A DNA stretch of 64,000 bases from Phyto melanocephala (taxonomy: Eukaryota > Arthropoda > Insecta > Diptera > Rhinophoridae), in contig OW799234.1 in NCBI GenBank assembly GCA_941918925.1, forward strand, positions 59,934,968 to 59,998,967, written 5' to 3'. The notes under the pieces were generated by a model that was not told the DNA's origin, made no database searches, and worked only from the letters and a program-made list of their open reading frames with translations. Each line of letters opens with the position of its first letter. The stretch's first letter is position 1. This document shows, in pieces, positions 25,140-36,745 of the stretch. A program made the position numbers and the translations under genes.

Positions 25140-25304
25140 CAATACATACACATGTAGGGGGAATATCGAAGCAGACCACTACTATCACGGGTCCCTTTTC
25201 GACCCCCTTCGCTCCTCAGTGATTTCGTGTCTACCGATCAGTATACCTTCAATCACTGAGTCCCGCGCCACAACCGGCGTTTGCTCTGGACTAGGAAAAC
25301 GATT

Positions 25305-26757
25305 TCACACTGCCGACTGGTGATTGTCGACAATCCTCATCGCACAGTCCTTTGTAATCGCCAGCATCTCCCTCAGACTAAGGTCCCCCATCGCACTCAC
25401 ACTTAAAGTGTGCTTGCCTGTGATCCTTAATCTTCCGCTCGCCAACGCCGGACAATCGCATACTACATGCGCTGCCGTCTCGGCATCCTCCAGGCACATT
25501 CTACAAATATCATCATCCACGATTTGCATCCTCTTCAGATGATATTTGAAGTTACCATGTCCTGTAATCAACGCAGTGATCCAGCTCATCATACTCCGAT
25601 TAAAACCGAGTATCTTCACTGCACCCCTGCCAAGTGGCTCCCTGAGCACCATACGGGCCTGTCTACACGTGGTTCCCTCCATCCACCTTCGCAAGTTTAT
25701 AGAGTTCAACCATTGAAAGATCCTCGCCCGCACTAACCCATTACCCAGAGCAGTTCTGGGTTCCGGTCCGCAGAATGCAGCCTCAGACCCCTTCTTCGCA
25801 AGTTCGTCAGCAGCCTCATTCCCAGCTATGCCCACGTGTCCCTTAACCCACATCAGCGTTACCTCATTTGTAGAGGCACACCTATTGAGCTTTAGAACAC
25901 ACTCAAGCACCAAAGAGGAGTTCACATCTATCCGCTGCATACGTTTTATAATAGACTGGTTGTCAAGTGTAATAAGAATTCTCTTCCCATACATTCGACA
26001 TTCCAACAGGTGGTCCAACGCGTGCAGCAAACCAAGCATTTCTGCCTGATAGACTGACACGTACTCCCCCAGATTCAGGGTGCAGGATAAGTTCAACTCA
26101 GATGAGTACACACCAGCACCTGCCCTTCCGTCCATAGAGGACCCATCAGTAAAGATACTGATGTCATTCTCCATGCACTCATCGTGCATGAATCCATCCG
26201 CTATAAGCGTGTGATGTAGCCTTTCGACCACCTTCACTCGACTCATGCGCTCCATCGGCATCTGAGCCTCCCTAACCTCTTTATCCACGAGGTCCAGGAT
26301 TCTCCTATGCCCCAAAAACGATCCAAAGCGATACCACATGCCATCGCTTCGCATCCGAATCGCCGATCTTGCCGCCGTCTCCCTTACAAATAAGTCCAAC
26401 GGCAGCAATCCCAGCATTGCCTCCATCGCTTGCGTTGGTGTGGTACGTATCGCGCCACATATACCAATGCAAGCAATCCTTTGAACCCCGTCCAACTTCC
26501 GCCTAATCGTCGCCTGGGAGGCCTTCGGCCACCAGACAACAGATGCGTAAGTGATCGTCGGTCTCACCACCACTGTGTAAATCCAGTGTGCAGTCTTAGG
26601 TGAGATTCCCCACTTCCGACCGCAAACCCGTTTACACTGATGCAGAATCCTCTTTGCCTTCTGTACCCTTGCCTCAACATGATCATTCCAGGTTAGTTTC
26701 ATATCCAGCGTTACCCCCAGATATTTCACCTTCTTGGACACGTTGATCTCGGTTCCA
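25305..26757 (-). pseudogene. ORF2 C-terminal part: thumb, RNase H and zinc knuckle
   Basis: The second reading frame of the retrotransposon ORF2, 478 codons from 26741 to the TGA at 25305-25307, and really the continuation of the upstream RT frame. Residues 4-25 (VKYLGVTLDMKLTW) belong to the RT thumb. A complete RNase H domain follows at about 193-318, with the acidic residues in FTDGSS (D199), QAEMLGL (E234), TLDNQS (D260) and GNEAADELAK (D312), and KGH at 301-303. RNase H degrades the RNA template during second-strand synthesis. A C-x2-C-x8-H-x4-C-type knuckle lies at about 413-430 (CRMCLEDAETAAHVVCDC). There is no internal stop, so damage is limited to the frameshift that separates it from the RT. 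Confidence 0.9.
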
Positions 26758-28042
26758 AAAAAGCATTAAGGATTCAATCTCTATGCCCTTCCTTCTCCGC
26801 GTGAAGAGCATAGCATCCGACTTGCCAGCATTTATGGTTAGTCCCTGTTCACAACACCATTCTTCGGTTACTCTGAGCGCCTGTCTCATGCAACCTAAAA
26901 TGGTCTCCATGAACTTACCACCAACCATAATTGCCACATCATCCGCATACCCTACCGTATGTATGCCAATTACCTCCAGTCTCCTGAGAAGGCTGTCCAC
27001 AGTTATGTTCCACAGCAGAGGTGATAAGACCCCTCCTTGCGGACATCCCCTGACCACCCTTCCCCGAATCCTGGTGCTTCCGCTCCTGAGATTCACTGCC
27101 CTACATCTGAGCATGGCGCCGATCCACTTCACCACAACAGAATCGACCCCTCGCTCATCGAGAGCATTTCCCAGTTTATCAAAAGAGATCCTATCAAAAG
27201 CGCCCTCTATGTCCATAAATACGGACAAAGCAAGATCATCATTGAAAACCTCCGTCTCAGCAACCCTCACCAATTCGTGCAGGGCAGTCTCAGTAGACCT
27301 CCCAGCCCTGTAAGCGTGCTGACTCCCACTCAATGGCCTATCCATCAGCGTAGTCTCCTCCAGGAAGTCAACCAACACCCTTTCCATTGCCTTCAATAGA
27401 AAGGATGTAAGACTGATCGGCCTGAACGACTTAGCCTCCGTATAGTCCCTCTTCCCCGGTTTGGGAAGAAAAACCACCCTGGTCTCCCTCCATGCCACCG
27501 GAATATACCCTGTCGAAAGACAGGCAACAAATATTTCCCTAATCACCACAAGTAGAGTGTTCATACCCCACTGTAGTAATGCAGGAAATATCCCATCCAT
27601 CCCAGCCGCCTTAAATGGGGCAAAAAACAAAATCGCACTTCTAACCCCATAAGGAGTTACTATCCTTTCAGCATCTCTCCGCCTTACCGCACTGGCTCCC
27701 CTGTTAACGGGAACCAATGAGTCATTCGAAATGAAACTTCCAGGAAAATGTACCTCCATCAGCGACTGTAATGTCCCCCCCATCGTCTCCGTCATGCCGC
27801 CATCGCTCCTGCGAATAAGCCCCATTCTGGAGACAGGGTCTCTAGACACCATCTTCTGCAGTCTCCCCACTTCAGATGTATCCATCACGCCGGAGCAGAA
27901 TTCCCTCCACGTACTTCGTTTCCGAAGACGTATAGTTCTCTTCAGCTCCTTCTTCTTCGCCTTATACTCGTCCCATAAGCTAGGATTCCGCTCCCTCATG
28001 TAACGATTAAAGGCCCTCCTCGTGTCCCTCTTCATGGATTCC
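26758..28042 (-). pseudogene. ORF2 reverse-transcriptase part, 5'-truncated and frameshifted
   Basis: An open frame from the truncation junction (first ATG at 28035) to about 26760. Counting from the junction codon, RT motifs are in order: FRPISLTSFLLK (207-218), HAYRAGRSTETAL (243-255), MDIEGAFDRISF with catalytic D278 (277-288), GCPQGGVLSPLLWN (333-346) and GYADDVAIM with the catalytic DD at 368-369 (365-373), then GLTINAGKSD (401-410). After ESLMLF (424-429) the frame goes out of register at a run of six T (minus strand, about 26758-26764). One fewer T would lead straight into the RNase H frame, so this is a one-base insertion in a homopolymer, or a sequencing error. The apurinic endonuclease domain that should precede it is absent. 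Confidence 0.9.
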
Positions 28043-28056
28043 AAACGTATGTAATA
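28043..28056. repeat. Target-site duplication of the non-LTR element (5' side)
   Basis: AAACGTATGTAATA, identical over 14 bp to 25126-25139, directly abutting the truncated 5' end of the retrotransposon. Confidence 0.9.
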
Positions 28057-29171
28057 AATGTCTAAAATATATTAATGAAATATACACTTTAGTATGAAAA
28101 TTGTTTAATCCATAAAAAGCTAAATTTGCATCCCTGCAGAATTTATAAATCAAGGAAAATACAACAAATTTTGTCATTATGTTTGCTGGTCAACTGTTAC
28201 GACAAGATTACCTTGACAATACAAGCAGATAAGTAAAAAAATAACACTTTTCATCCTCCCCCACAATTCTAAATTTGTAAATTTTTTAATAAATGTAATG
28301 ATAAGCCTTGTGTTTCTAATATCAAGTGATAAAATGGCATATTCTCCGAGATGTCAAGCAAACTATTATTGCAATTAAAATTCTTACCAAGTCATATTCT
28401 GATCACTTTTTCGAAGTTCTTTTGTAAATTTTTTTTAAATAAATTTGAGTTATTGACAATCCATTACTAGAGATGAAATTTCAATTTTTATATTAAACAA
28501 TTCAACTCTTTAAATTTAACTTTCTTAACCACAATGATACAAAGATAGATTTTTTATTTATAAAAATAAAATATATATATAACAAAGATAAATATTTATA
28601 AAATAAAACTAATAGAGTTTAAAATCAAAATATATACTTGAAATGTAAAGATTTTTATTATTAGTGATGAAAAAGATTAATGACTTAACGATGTTTTAAA
28701 AATACAATTTCATGTTCAAAATAAACCTTCTTGTACATTATTTATACATTTTGTTAAACCCACAAACAAATACTGTCGTGGGAAACATCTTTTTTAATAC
28801 ACTTGTTTTGTGGCTTCTCCAAATTTAACACCATTTAGCTCTTTTGTGTTACGAGAAAGAAGAGAAAAAACCACTTCTATAATTTTTTTATTTCAGAATT
28901 ACAAGATGCGCAAAATGGATTCCTAATAACAACAATGCGATGCTGACAGTCTGTAATGACAACTTTGCTTAAGCAGCATCTGTCGAATCTTTTGTTTATT
29001 ATTCAGTAACTGATGGCAAAACATCACGGTAAGTTACACAATTAGGCAATATTTCCAAGTGATAAAACAATTTTGATAACAATTTATCGCTAGTTTATCT
29101 GAACTAGCGGTAAAAAATATGTATTTCAATAAAAATAAATAAAAGGAATAGTAAAACATATTTTAAAGTGT
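28057..29171. other. AT-rich non-coding stretch
   Basis: No gene or repeat supported. It is the continuation of the pre-insertion host sequence at 25125. Confidence 0.5.
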
Positions 29172-29704
29172 AGAAGAAACAAGAAAGTGTGCTATATTCG
29201 GCCGAACCGAATCTGATAATACCCTTCACCATCATGTATATAGCTATAATCCCACAATGTAGCTTAACCTATATTTCATGTTATACGCCATTTTGTTCCT
29301 TATTATTTTCGACGCCACCCCTGATTTTGAATTATTACGTAGTTGACTGTATTCTACTAGTCAAGCCCTTTAATTCGATACCCATATTGATGGGGTTAAA
29401 AAAATTTGATCCGCCATTTTGATTTAGACGCCATGGGGCGATTGTGCTGAATTTCAATAGCTATTCATTCCCGGATATTTCCAAAAGTTTTATACCATAC
29501 ACAGATCTGAGGAACATATGGTTGCTTCTTAAAGTTAATTTCAGCCAACACACGGACAGACGGTCAGGGTTTAATCGACTTCTCTATTCATAAGCTTTTA
29601 GAAAATATATACTTTATGGGGTTGGAAATGAAAATTGTAAAAATTACAAACTGAACGACAAAGCTATATAGATATACCCTTGTGCACCACAGGTGAAGGG
29701 TATA
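29172..29704 (+). repeat. INE-like repeat, medium copy
   Basis: Left end 'aaacaagaaagtgtgctat' with hairpin attcggccgaaccgaat and 'aatacccttcaccatcatg'. Right end 'atacccttgtgcaccacag' then GTGAAGGGTATA. Between them are 'gacgccatggggcgattgtg', 'ccatacacagatctgagg' and 'cacggacagacggtcagg'. Both terminal inverted words (TACCCTTCACC / GGTGAAGGGTA) are intact. Confidence 0.65.
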
Positions 29705-32700
29705 ATAAAACAAGAACAATCGTGTGAACACCGATTCGAAATCGTGATTCAGAGGGAGAACCTAGTAGTTCATATTACCATATTTTATAGACATAGAAAT
29801 ATTAAAATTATGAGGTACGAAACTTTAAGTTGGCCATGCTACATGATAGGCGAGCCATTTTAATGGCTGTTACTCGATTTGTGTTTAGTAGAGCTGCAAA
29901 ATTATCGATAGATGAATTATTCGATATTGCGTGATAAAACTATCGATACTTTTTATACTATTGAATTCTTAGATGAATGCTATACTTTTAACCTTTTATT
30001 GATTAAAGTGGACTAGACACGATCAAAATACTAATCAAGCCTTTTAATACTTGGCCATTTGTAAAAATGTGTTGTATTTATATGTTACTTCGAAAAATCA
30101 AAATTCTTTGTTTAACAAATCTTTTATAAAATTTAAGAATTTTTGCAGAATTGTGAACTGTTTTTTACATGATACAACTATGTATTAAGGTAAAATCCTT
30201 ATAACAACAAAAACTTTTACATAATCCTTATTGTCTAGCTCTATGCATAAAATATTGTTTTTATTAATTTATTCATTGTCCAATGTTGCTGAAACGGTGT
30301 TTAGTTTGGTTTGTCATTTCCTAGAAAATATCCTAACAGCTGAACAACGCCTACAAATAGTGAATATTTTTTATGAAATTCATAGTTTAGTTTGAGAAAC
30401 GCATCGTGCTCTTCACAAGAAAATTTGTTCAAGAATTAGACTGATTTTTTGGTAAAACGGATACGGATATTGTTTGGTGTACATCATGGTCAACCATACA
30501 GGACTACGATTGCTGACATTTTAGAAAAGCATCAAACGAATTATTACACATAATTTGGACGTTACGGGATTTTCTATGCATTTTTCATTTATACTAATAT
30601 TTTAAGACGCTCAATTAGCAGTTTAGATGAAAAGGAAAATACAGCTTTACTTTAAAATTTAGTAAATTCTGTTTTGAGCCATATTTTTTCAATAGTGCTT
30701 CTGCTTGAAGTTGCAGACATAATTCTGTTTCACCGTTAAGAGCTTAGTGTTGTTTACCTTAAGCAAGTCAGTTAAGTGGTAGAATTTTATTAAATAGTTA
30801 AAACCTTCGCACCAAGTCCACATTACAAAGATGGTAAAAAAGATCTGCATTTGCATGTGTACAATGTTAAATTGGTCTAAGGAATCAAGCCAAGGACAAA
30901 TACTAATGTCATGGATTTGCTGATTGTGCGTTGGTGCATCATGAAAAAAATCTGGATTTTTCAAAGAAAATATTTTTTTAAGATAAGGCACATTTTCAAC
31001 TTCAATAACTAACAACTATCGAAAAAAATTTAATTAGTGTCCAACTTCTATAAACAAGATATTTAAATCCGGAATAACCTTTAATATTTTGGGATTTGGT
31101 GTAGTTTACCTTCCAATGAATTTGCGCTTTTAAAAGACGAGCCTTTTTTACTAAGCCATGTTGTTAATTAATTTTAATAACGTTTTAAGCTACTTTCATC
31201 TTTTTATTATTTATTTCAAGCTCAAAATAATTTCAAATATCTTATATTTATGCTTTAAATTATTTGTACAAATACTTAATCATTTCTTTTTTTTCAGTCG
31301 GCCATGAAATAAGATAAATATTAGAGAAAACAGAAGATTTTATTCTTTAATAAACTGCTTTACGTTAAGCTTGTTATTTTGTCTTTCAGTTAGATTCGTT
31401 TGTTTAGTACCTATTAATTTTTTTTTTTGTTAATTCATACTAACAGTCCCTTACTTATTCTTGCGCGCTTTTTTTATTTGTATTTTATTCACTTAGTTTA
31501 AAATTTAAGCACAAATACACACATCACGAACACTTAAATTCACAGTTTAAACGCAGAAAGAAAAAAAAAAGAAGAGAAACACAAAATAGATATAACACAC
31601 TTATGCAACAAATTTAGTTAAAATCAATCACTTTTTGTTAAAATATTTTTTTTTATTGATTTTTGTTTGTTTTATTATTCTTTTTTTTAAGATAATGATA
31701 AATGATGATATTCATCTATCTAAGTAGGTTTTATTTCACAGTATTTTTTATTCTTGAGCACTTTTTAAAACCTTAATACCTAATGTATATTTATTTTGTT
31801 AATTAGTTTCCAATAACTATTTGTTTATATTTTTTATCTCATTGTATTATTTTATTTATTTTGTATTTTTTATTTTTAATCCGTAGCACGTCATGCACCT
31901 TAAGGCACAGAAACTTAACTAACTCAGAGTATAGTACAAAAAAATTTTTTTTTAAATACCAAGAGTTGAGGAAAAATGCATGAAAATTTAATTTAAGCTA
32001 AGCTTTTATTTTCCAACTTGTAAAAAAAATATTTAACTTAGTAGACGCACACACGTACATAAAGTACGTAGCACTCGCAATCATATGCTCATTTATATTG
32101 GCACGCAAAGCTTAAGCTTAGCTTAATATACATACATATGTATATGTATTTACTGTTAAGTTCTCAAAAAGCTCAAAACCACTGTTGTAAAAGCCCACGA
32201 CGGTGTGTAAACAATTTTGTTTGTTATTATAAACTTTATTAATATTATATGTAAAAAAGATAAATAAATAGAGAATTTAATGTTTAAGAGAATTTTAGTA
32301 AACTTAGTTATCATACACTTATTTATAGAGCAAATATGTGAAATTAGTGTTGGCATTAGAGGGAATAACTTGTAAAATTATCAAAGTAATACATAATGAT
32401 TAAGTTACCTTTGTTTATATAAAATAATCTAGCATTAATATCAGACATAAATGCAACCTTATTTTAAAATTGCATTGACAGCTGACAACTTCTAAGTTAC
32501 CCATATAATTTTATATTTCCAAATGAAATTGACAGTTGTTAGTAGCCAGTTACCAACTGTAATACCTTTTTTTTGGCAACTGGAAACGCAACTGATTTTC
32601 GGTTGCTATCGATAATCGACCCATAAATATAAAAGAATTTTATAAAATATTTTGAAACTATTAAGATTTCATTTCATTCGCAAAGAATATGCTATAACAA

Positions 32701-32739
32701 GTGCTAGATTTTTAATATATGACCTGTAGTAGTGTTAAG
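29705..32739. other. AT-rich non-coding stretch
   Basis: Apart from the mariner-like fragment at 30330-30560 nothing is supported. The minus-strand frame at 30689-31015 (108 codons) lacks a recognisable domain. Poly-T tracts at 31405-31430 and 31640-31690. Confidence 0.4.
30330..30560 (+). pseudogene. Mariner-like transposase N-terminal fragment
   Basis: Starts with ILTAEQRLQIVNIFYE (near 30330-30380), the helix-turn-helix opening typical of this mariner group, then ETHRAL and CSRIRLIF in shifted frames with in-frame stops. The catalytic part is missing. Only a remnant. Confidence 0.4.
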
Positions 32740-33140
32740 TTAAAGAACAGACGCAGCTTTACTAAAATAAATTTTGAACACTCCGTGTCAGATTCTCTCT
32801 GCCTTGTAGGTGCTTTAACTGGACACTATGTATTGAAAGCACACGACAGAAGTTGTCACGACGAGGAGAGAATGTTAAGACTATGCAACATCTTCTCTGC
32901 CATTACCCAGCTTTGGCTCACATCCCGGAAATTTTTAATCAAGATCTTGCGATGGTATCTCACCGAAATATTAAAAGAATATGCTCGTTTCTTTGTGCGT
33001 CGGACTAGTTTTCAATTATAACAACCGTTCGTCTTTAGGTAGTGATTGGCCTAGCTACACGCTTCATTCCAAGTAAAGGGATCAATCATGGATCCAAGTG
33101 TAATTGTCTTTCAGACCAATACCCCGTTTAACCTAAATTA
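32740..33140 (+). pseudogene. Non-LTR retrotransposon ORF2 C-terminal relic
   Basis: A 100-codon frame (32719-33021) contains LVGALTGHYVLKAH and RSCHDEE. In the next frame HLLCHYPALAHI and FNQDLAMVSHRNIKR follow, which is the layout of the post-RNase-H zinc-knuckle tail of jockey/I/R1-type ORF2 proteins (TGH...C..C..E...H.LC.CPAL). Frames shift at least once, and downstream DNA resembles a 3' UTR. It is not the same element as the copy at 25140-28042. Confidence 0.45.
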
Positions 33141-34789
33141 TGAGCCGACTTTACAGGGTTTTTATTTAAAATATCTCAAAAAACATGATAAGATTTTTAT
33201 GAGATTTTCGGTCGTGACTGTTTTACGTTTATAATATTTTTTATTATTTTTTGGTTTCAAGAGAAAAATTCAAATTTAATATTTTTTATAACTATGTATT
33301 TACTTCCTAAGATGTAAACCAATTTATCAACATTTTGATATTGTTTGCATTGTTTTTGTTTTTCAAGATATGCGTCTCCATAATTTGTTGAGATAAATTT
33401 AATAAAATAAAAAAAGAATAATTTTTACAGTGAGTAAATAAGACCACTGTAGATATATCGTTTTCTTGCAAAAAGTGTTAAGTAAATTTTTAAGTTGACA
33501 CCCTTTGGAGGCACCAGTGCAATTGTGTGGTATATTACACCGCACCAGAAAAGAAAAAAATATTTTTTTGTCGAACGTAAAGGTTTCCTATTTCAAATTT
33601 TTTCTTTATATCTTCAGTATTTGTAGTGGTACCTTTCTTCAGCAATAAAAGGTACTTTTGTCATAGATATACTTTCTCATAAATGTTAAATGATTTTTGC
33701 AAACTGTATTTTTCTGATGTTAGGGTAGAAAATGAGATCTAGTGGGTAAATTCTATAACGGGTTACATGAAGTGAATGGCATTTTAAGCTCAACATTGGT
33801 GTCCTCAAAACCAAAACATCAATATACATATGTATTACACTTTAAGATCCGATATTTACTTAATATTCGTGGTATGACGCTTTTTGTCTTCTTGTATATA
33901 TTACGGTTTAGAACATATGTTTTCTGCCTTTTCCAGCTAAGTACTTGTCTTTTGGAACTTAAATAATGTTTCAATAATAATTTAATATATTTTTCATATT
34001 TTTACAAAACTCTTCTTAGGATTTTTATTTTAAACGCTTATAATTTTTAATGTTTACATTATAAAAAAATTATATTCGGAATAAAATTATGCAAAAATCA
34101 CATATTTGCTCTAGATTTTCAATATCTTAATTTCTTACTTACCAATTCCTTATTTTGATCATCCTTTTTGTGTTTTTCTATTTGAAAATTACTAATGTTT
34201 GGTGTTTTTATTTTCTCCAATGTGCTCATATTCTGCAAAATTAAAAATTAATTTTTCTTCTTATTTTTTAGTTTTGTATTTTTATTTAATGTATTAATTA
34301 CGAAAAGTAAATTTTTATATTTTTTTAATTTTTTTTGTCTTAATTTTTCAATGTTTTTTAAATAAACAACTAATTTAAAATGTACTTATTTACATTCTTA
34401 ACTTTTTAATTTTTTTTTTTTACATCTTTTTTACGTATATACAAATATATTAATCTGGCAGTGATTTTCATTTAACTTTTAGAAAAACAGGTGGTTTTGG
34501 TGCATCCACTGTATATTAAAATATTAATCTTCACAACAGACGGAGCTTCTGCAATGCTGAAAATCAGAAAATTTATTGCATCCAAGCAGCAACTATCTTT
34601 TTGCACATATAATTCATCTGGTAATCTGGTGCAAGTGCAAAAATATGTCACAGAAGAAAAACAAAAGAACTGAAACTAATTTTCAATGGCAAAACAAGAT
34701 GAAACAAACTTCTTGATATATACAAACGATTTTATAATCGATTAATTAATCGATTTCAAATTACCACAAATAATTGAATGCAAAAGACA
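33141..34789. other. AT-rich non-coding stretch
   Basis: No supported gene. Short frames at 33742-33966 and 34491-34673 have no domain. Long poly-T/A runs at 34250-34440. Confidence 0.45.
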
Positions 34790-35633
34790 GTCCTTTATTA
34801 TTTTACAACCTTTATCCTTATAGAAATTGCATGAATTATTGGCAACACTTTATATGGGAGGTTAAGGTGGGCGTGTCAACTTCATTTTCTGGCACTTCAA
34901 TCGCATTGAGTATAAAGCTATATGTACGAAATTTCATCATTATACCTCTAATTCTGTCGGTATTATAAGCTTTTAATTTTCATAAACAGTATCAATGTAG
35001 TTTCTTCTAATAAATTCAACTTAGATATTTCATTATTGTCATTTTTTTCTTCCAAAAATTTTGTCCATAGAGAAATTATATCAATTTAAATAAAAGCGTT
35101 ATATGGGAGGTGAGCGTAAAAGTGTGCGTATCACCTTAATTTTTAGTTAGTACAAACCCAATGTTTGCAAAATTTCAGAATCGTACATCTAATTTTGTCA
35201 GTTTTATTACATTTAAAATTAAAATAAGACCAAAAAAGACACTGTGCGGTACAAATTTTCATACATTTTGATCTATAACTTCATTCGTAATGTATAGATT
35301 TGAACAACTTTCAGTGTAAGATATTTTTTACTCATTCCTCTACGTCATTGTGTGTGATTGTGTCTAAAGAATCGCATTTTATTCGATGTTAGAAGGACAT
35401 TGTTTTTTTACCTATTCTTGCACTATGACCTATAACTCTCTTCCTAATATTCTGGAAAAACTTGAGCAGCCTAACATTTTCGGTTCGAGCTCTATCGTGT
35501 TTTAACAGTACTAAAATAAAACCAGGACTCATAAAATATATATTTAATAGGGTCTAAAATGAATATTTCGATTTGTTACAAACGAAATGAAGAAATAAAT
35601 ACTCCCACCATTTTTTGTTGGTTTTGGGTATAA
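34790..35633 (+). repeat. INE-like repeat of the GGTGGCGGGTATA type, old copy
   Basis: Carries 'tatatgggaggttaagg' and 'tatatgggaggtgagcg' modules, 'actgtgcggtacaaatttt', 'ttcggttcgagctctatcg' and ends 'ccaccattttttgttggttttgggtata', a decayed form of the terminal hairpin seen intact at 38555-38586. It is clearly older than the other copies of this type by the number of differences. Confidence 0.55.
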
Positions 35634-36065
35634 AAAAAACTGATTTTGAAAAAAAAACAATAACGTTTATTTAAAGTAACAAACTAAAAAACCCACTTTT
35701 TTAACTGCTATTTTTTTTTCTTTTACTTATTCAAAATAACGGAACATTCAAATTAAGGCAGTTATAACTCGCAAAAAAACACCTAAGCTCCTCTTAAATA
35801 AAATCAACGTAAAAACTTACAGTAATTTACTAACATGTGCATATGGACATACATATATAGTTACATAAATATGAACAAATGCATATGAACAAATATTTAC
35901 ATATGTAGATATTTTCAAGGTCGTTTATGATCAATATTTCAAGAGCGATATTTAACACCATTTGTAATTGAGAGTGACAACAGAGAAAATACACATAGTA
36001 TATGTATATTAAAACATATTAATTGCTGTTAGACAGTAACAGCAAAATCAATCGAGACTGAAACA
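35634..36065. other. AT-rich spacer
   Basis: Nothing supported beyond A/T runs and ACATATG-type words. Confidence 0.5.
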
Positions 36066-36678
36066 AATAAGAATACTATATTCGGCAGTGCCGAATTGTA
36101 TGTACTCTTCACCTAGATATCAGATTCGACATTATAATCGGACGCTTTAAGATATATTATTTTATTTGATACCCACGTATCAAAATAAAAAACTGTCATC
36201 CCCCGTTTTGGATTTGGAATTAGTTTAGTAAGACATAAAGCTGAACAAAATAAAGATTTTAATTTTTTATGTTAAATAAGGGAAGAATATAGAAGTATGC
36301 AGGAAGTTTAAAGAGAAACAATTCTCACACGAAGAACGCATGGGTTCATTGTTTAAGAAAACAAGTATAAGGTATAAGTCTGAAACCAAAAAAATTAATA
36401 ACAAATAATTCTTTAAATTATCCGATAGGTGTGAAAAAAGAAATAGAACGTTTTTACAAGTTTTTAATAAAAAAATTTTTCCGAGTATTTCTAACACATA
36501 CGACTAAAAATAACATAATAAGGTTGAATAAAGTGGATTTCAACAAACACACGGACAGACAGACGTCCCTCAATCGGCTTTCATATTTATAAGGTTCTGT
36601 AAACGATTATTGTAGAAATTACAAACGTTATACCAAAGCTGTATATACGCTTGCCACCCACAGTGTAGGGTATACAAA
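36066..36678 (+). repeat. INE-like repeat, short copy
   Basis: Left end 'aaataagaatactat' with hairpin attcggcagtgccgaat; right end 'tatacgcttgccacccacagtgtagggtata'. Includes 'cacacggacagacagacg' and 'aaattacaaacg'. The middle is diverged. Confidence 0.5.
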
Positions 36679-36745
36679 ATAGGAGCAGTATATTTGATAG
36701 ATCTATCGACTACAACGTAACTACTTAACCATCAGAATGATAACA

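Larger units (their letters stand above)
25140..28042 (-). mobile_element. 5'-truncated non-LTR retrotransposon, RNase-H-bearing (LOA/R1/I-like)
   Basis: A 2.9-kb insertion between perfect 14-bp target duplications, strikingly GC-richer than its surroundings. It contains the reverse transcriptase and RNase H parts of an ORF2, then a ~165-bp 3' UTR (25140-25304). There is no poly-A: the 3' end is a short ACATGTGTATGTATTG-type tail. The 5' endonuclease and ORF1 are missing because of truncation at 28042, the usual outcome of target-primed reverse transcription. The exact clade (LOA favoured, from the GCPQGGVLSPLLWN and RNase H combination) is inference. Confidence 0.9.

Noticed and set aside
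26783..27399. Long plus-strand frames opposite the reverse transcriptase
   Set aside because: Antisense shadows of the GC-rich retrotransposon ORF; no domain.
30689..31015. 108-codon minus-strand ORF
   Set aside because: No recognisable motif and no splice or promoter context. It may be a transposon relic but there is nothing to support a name.
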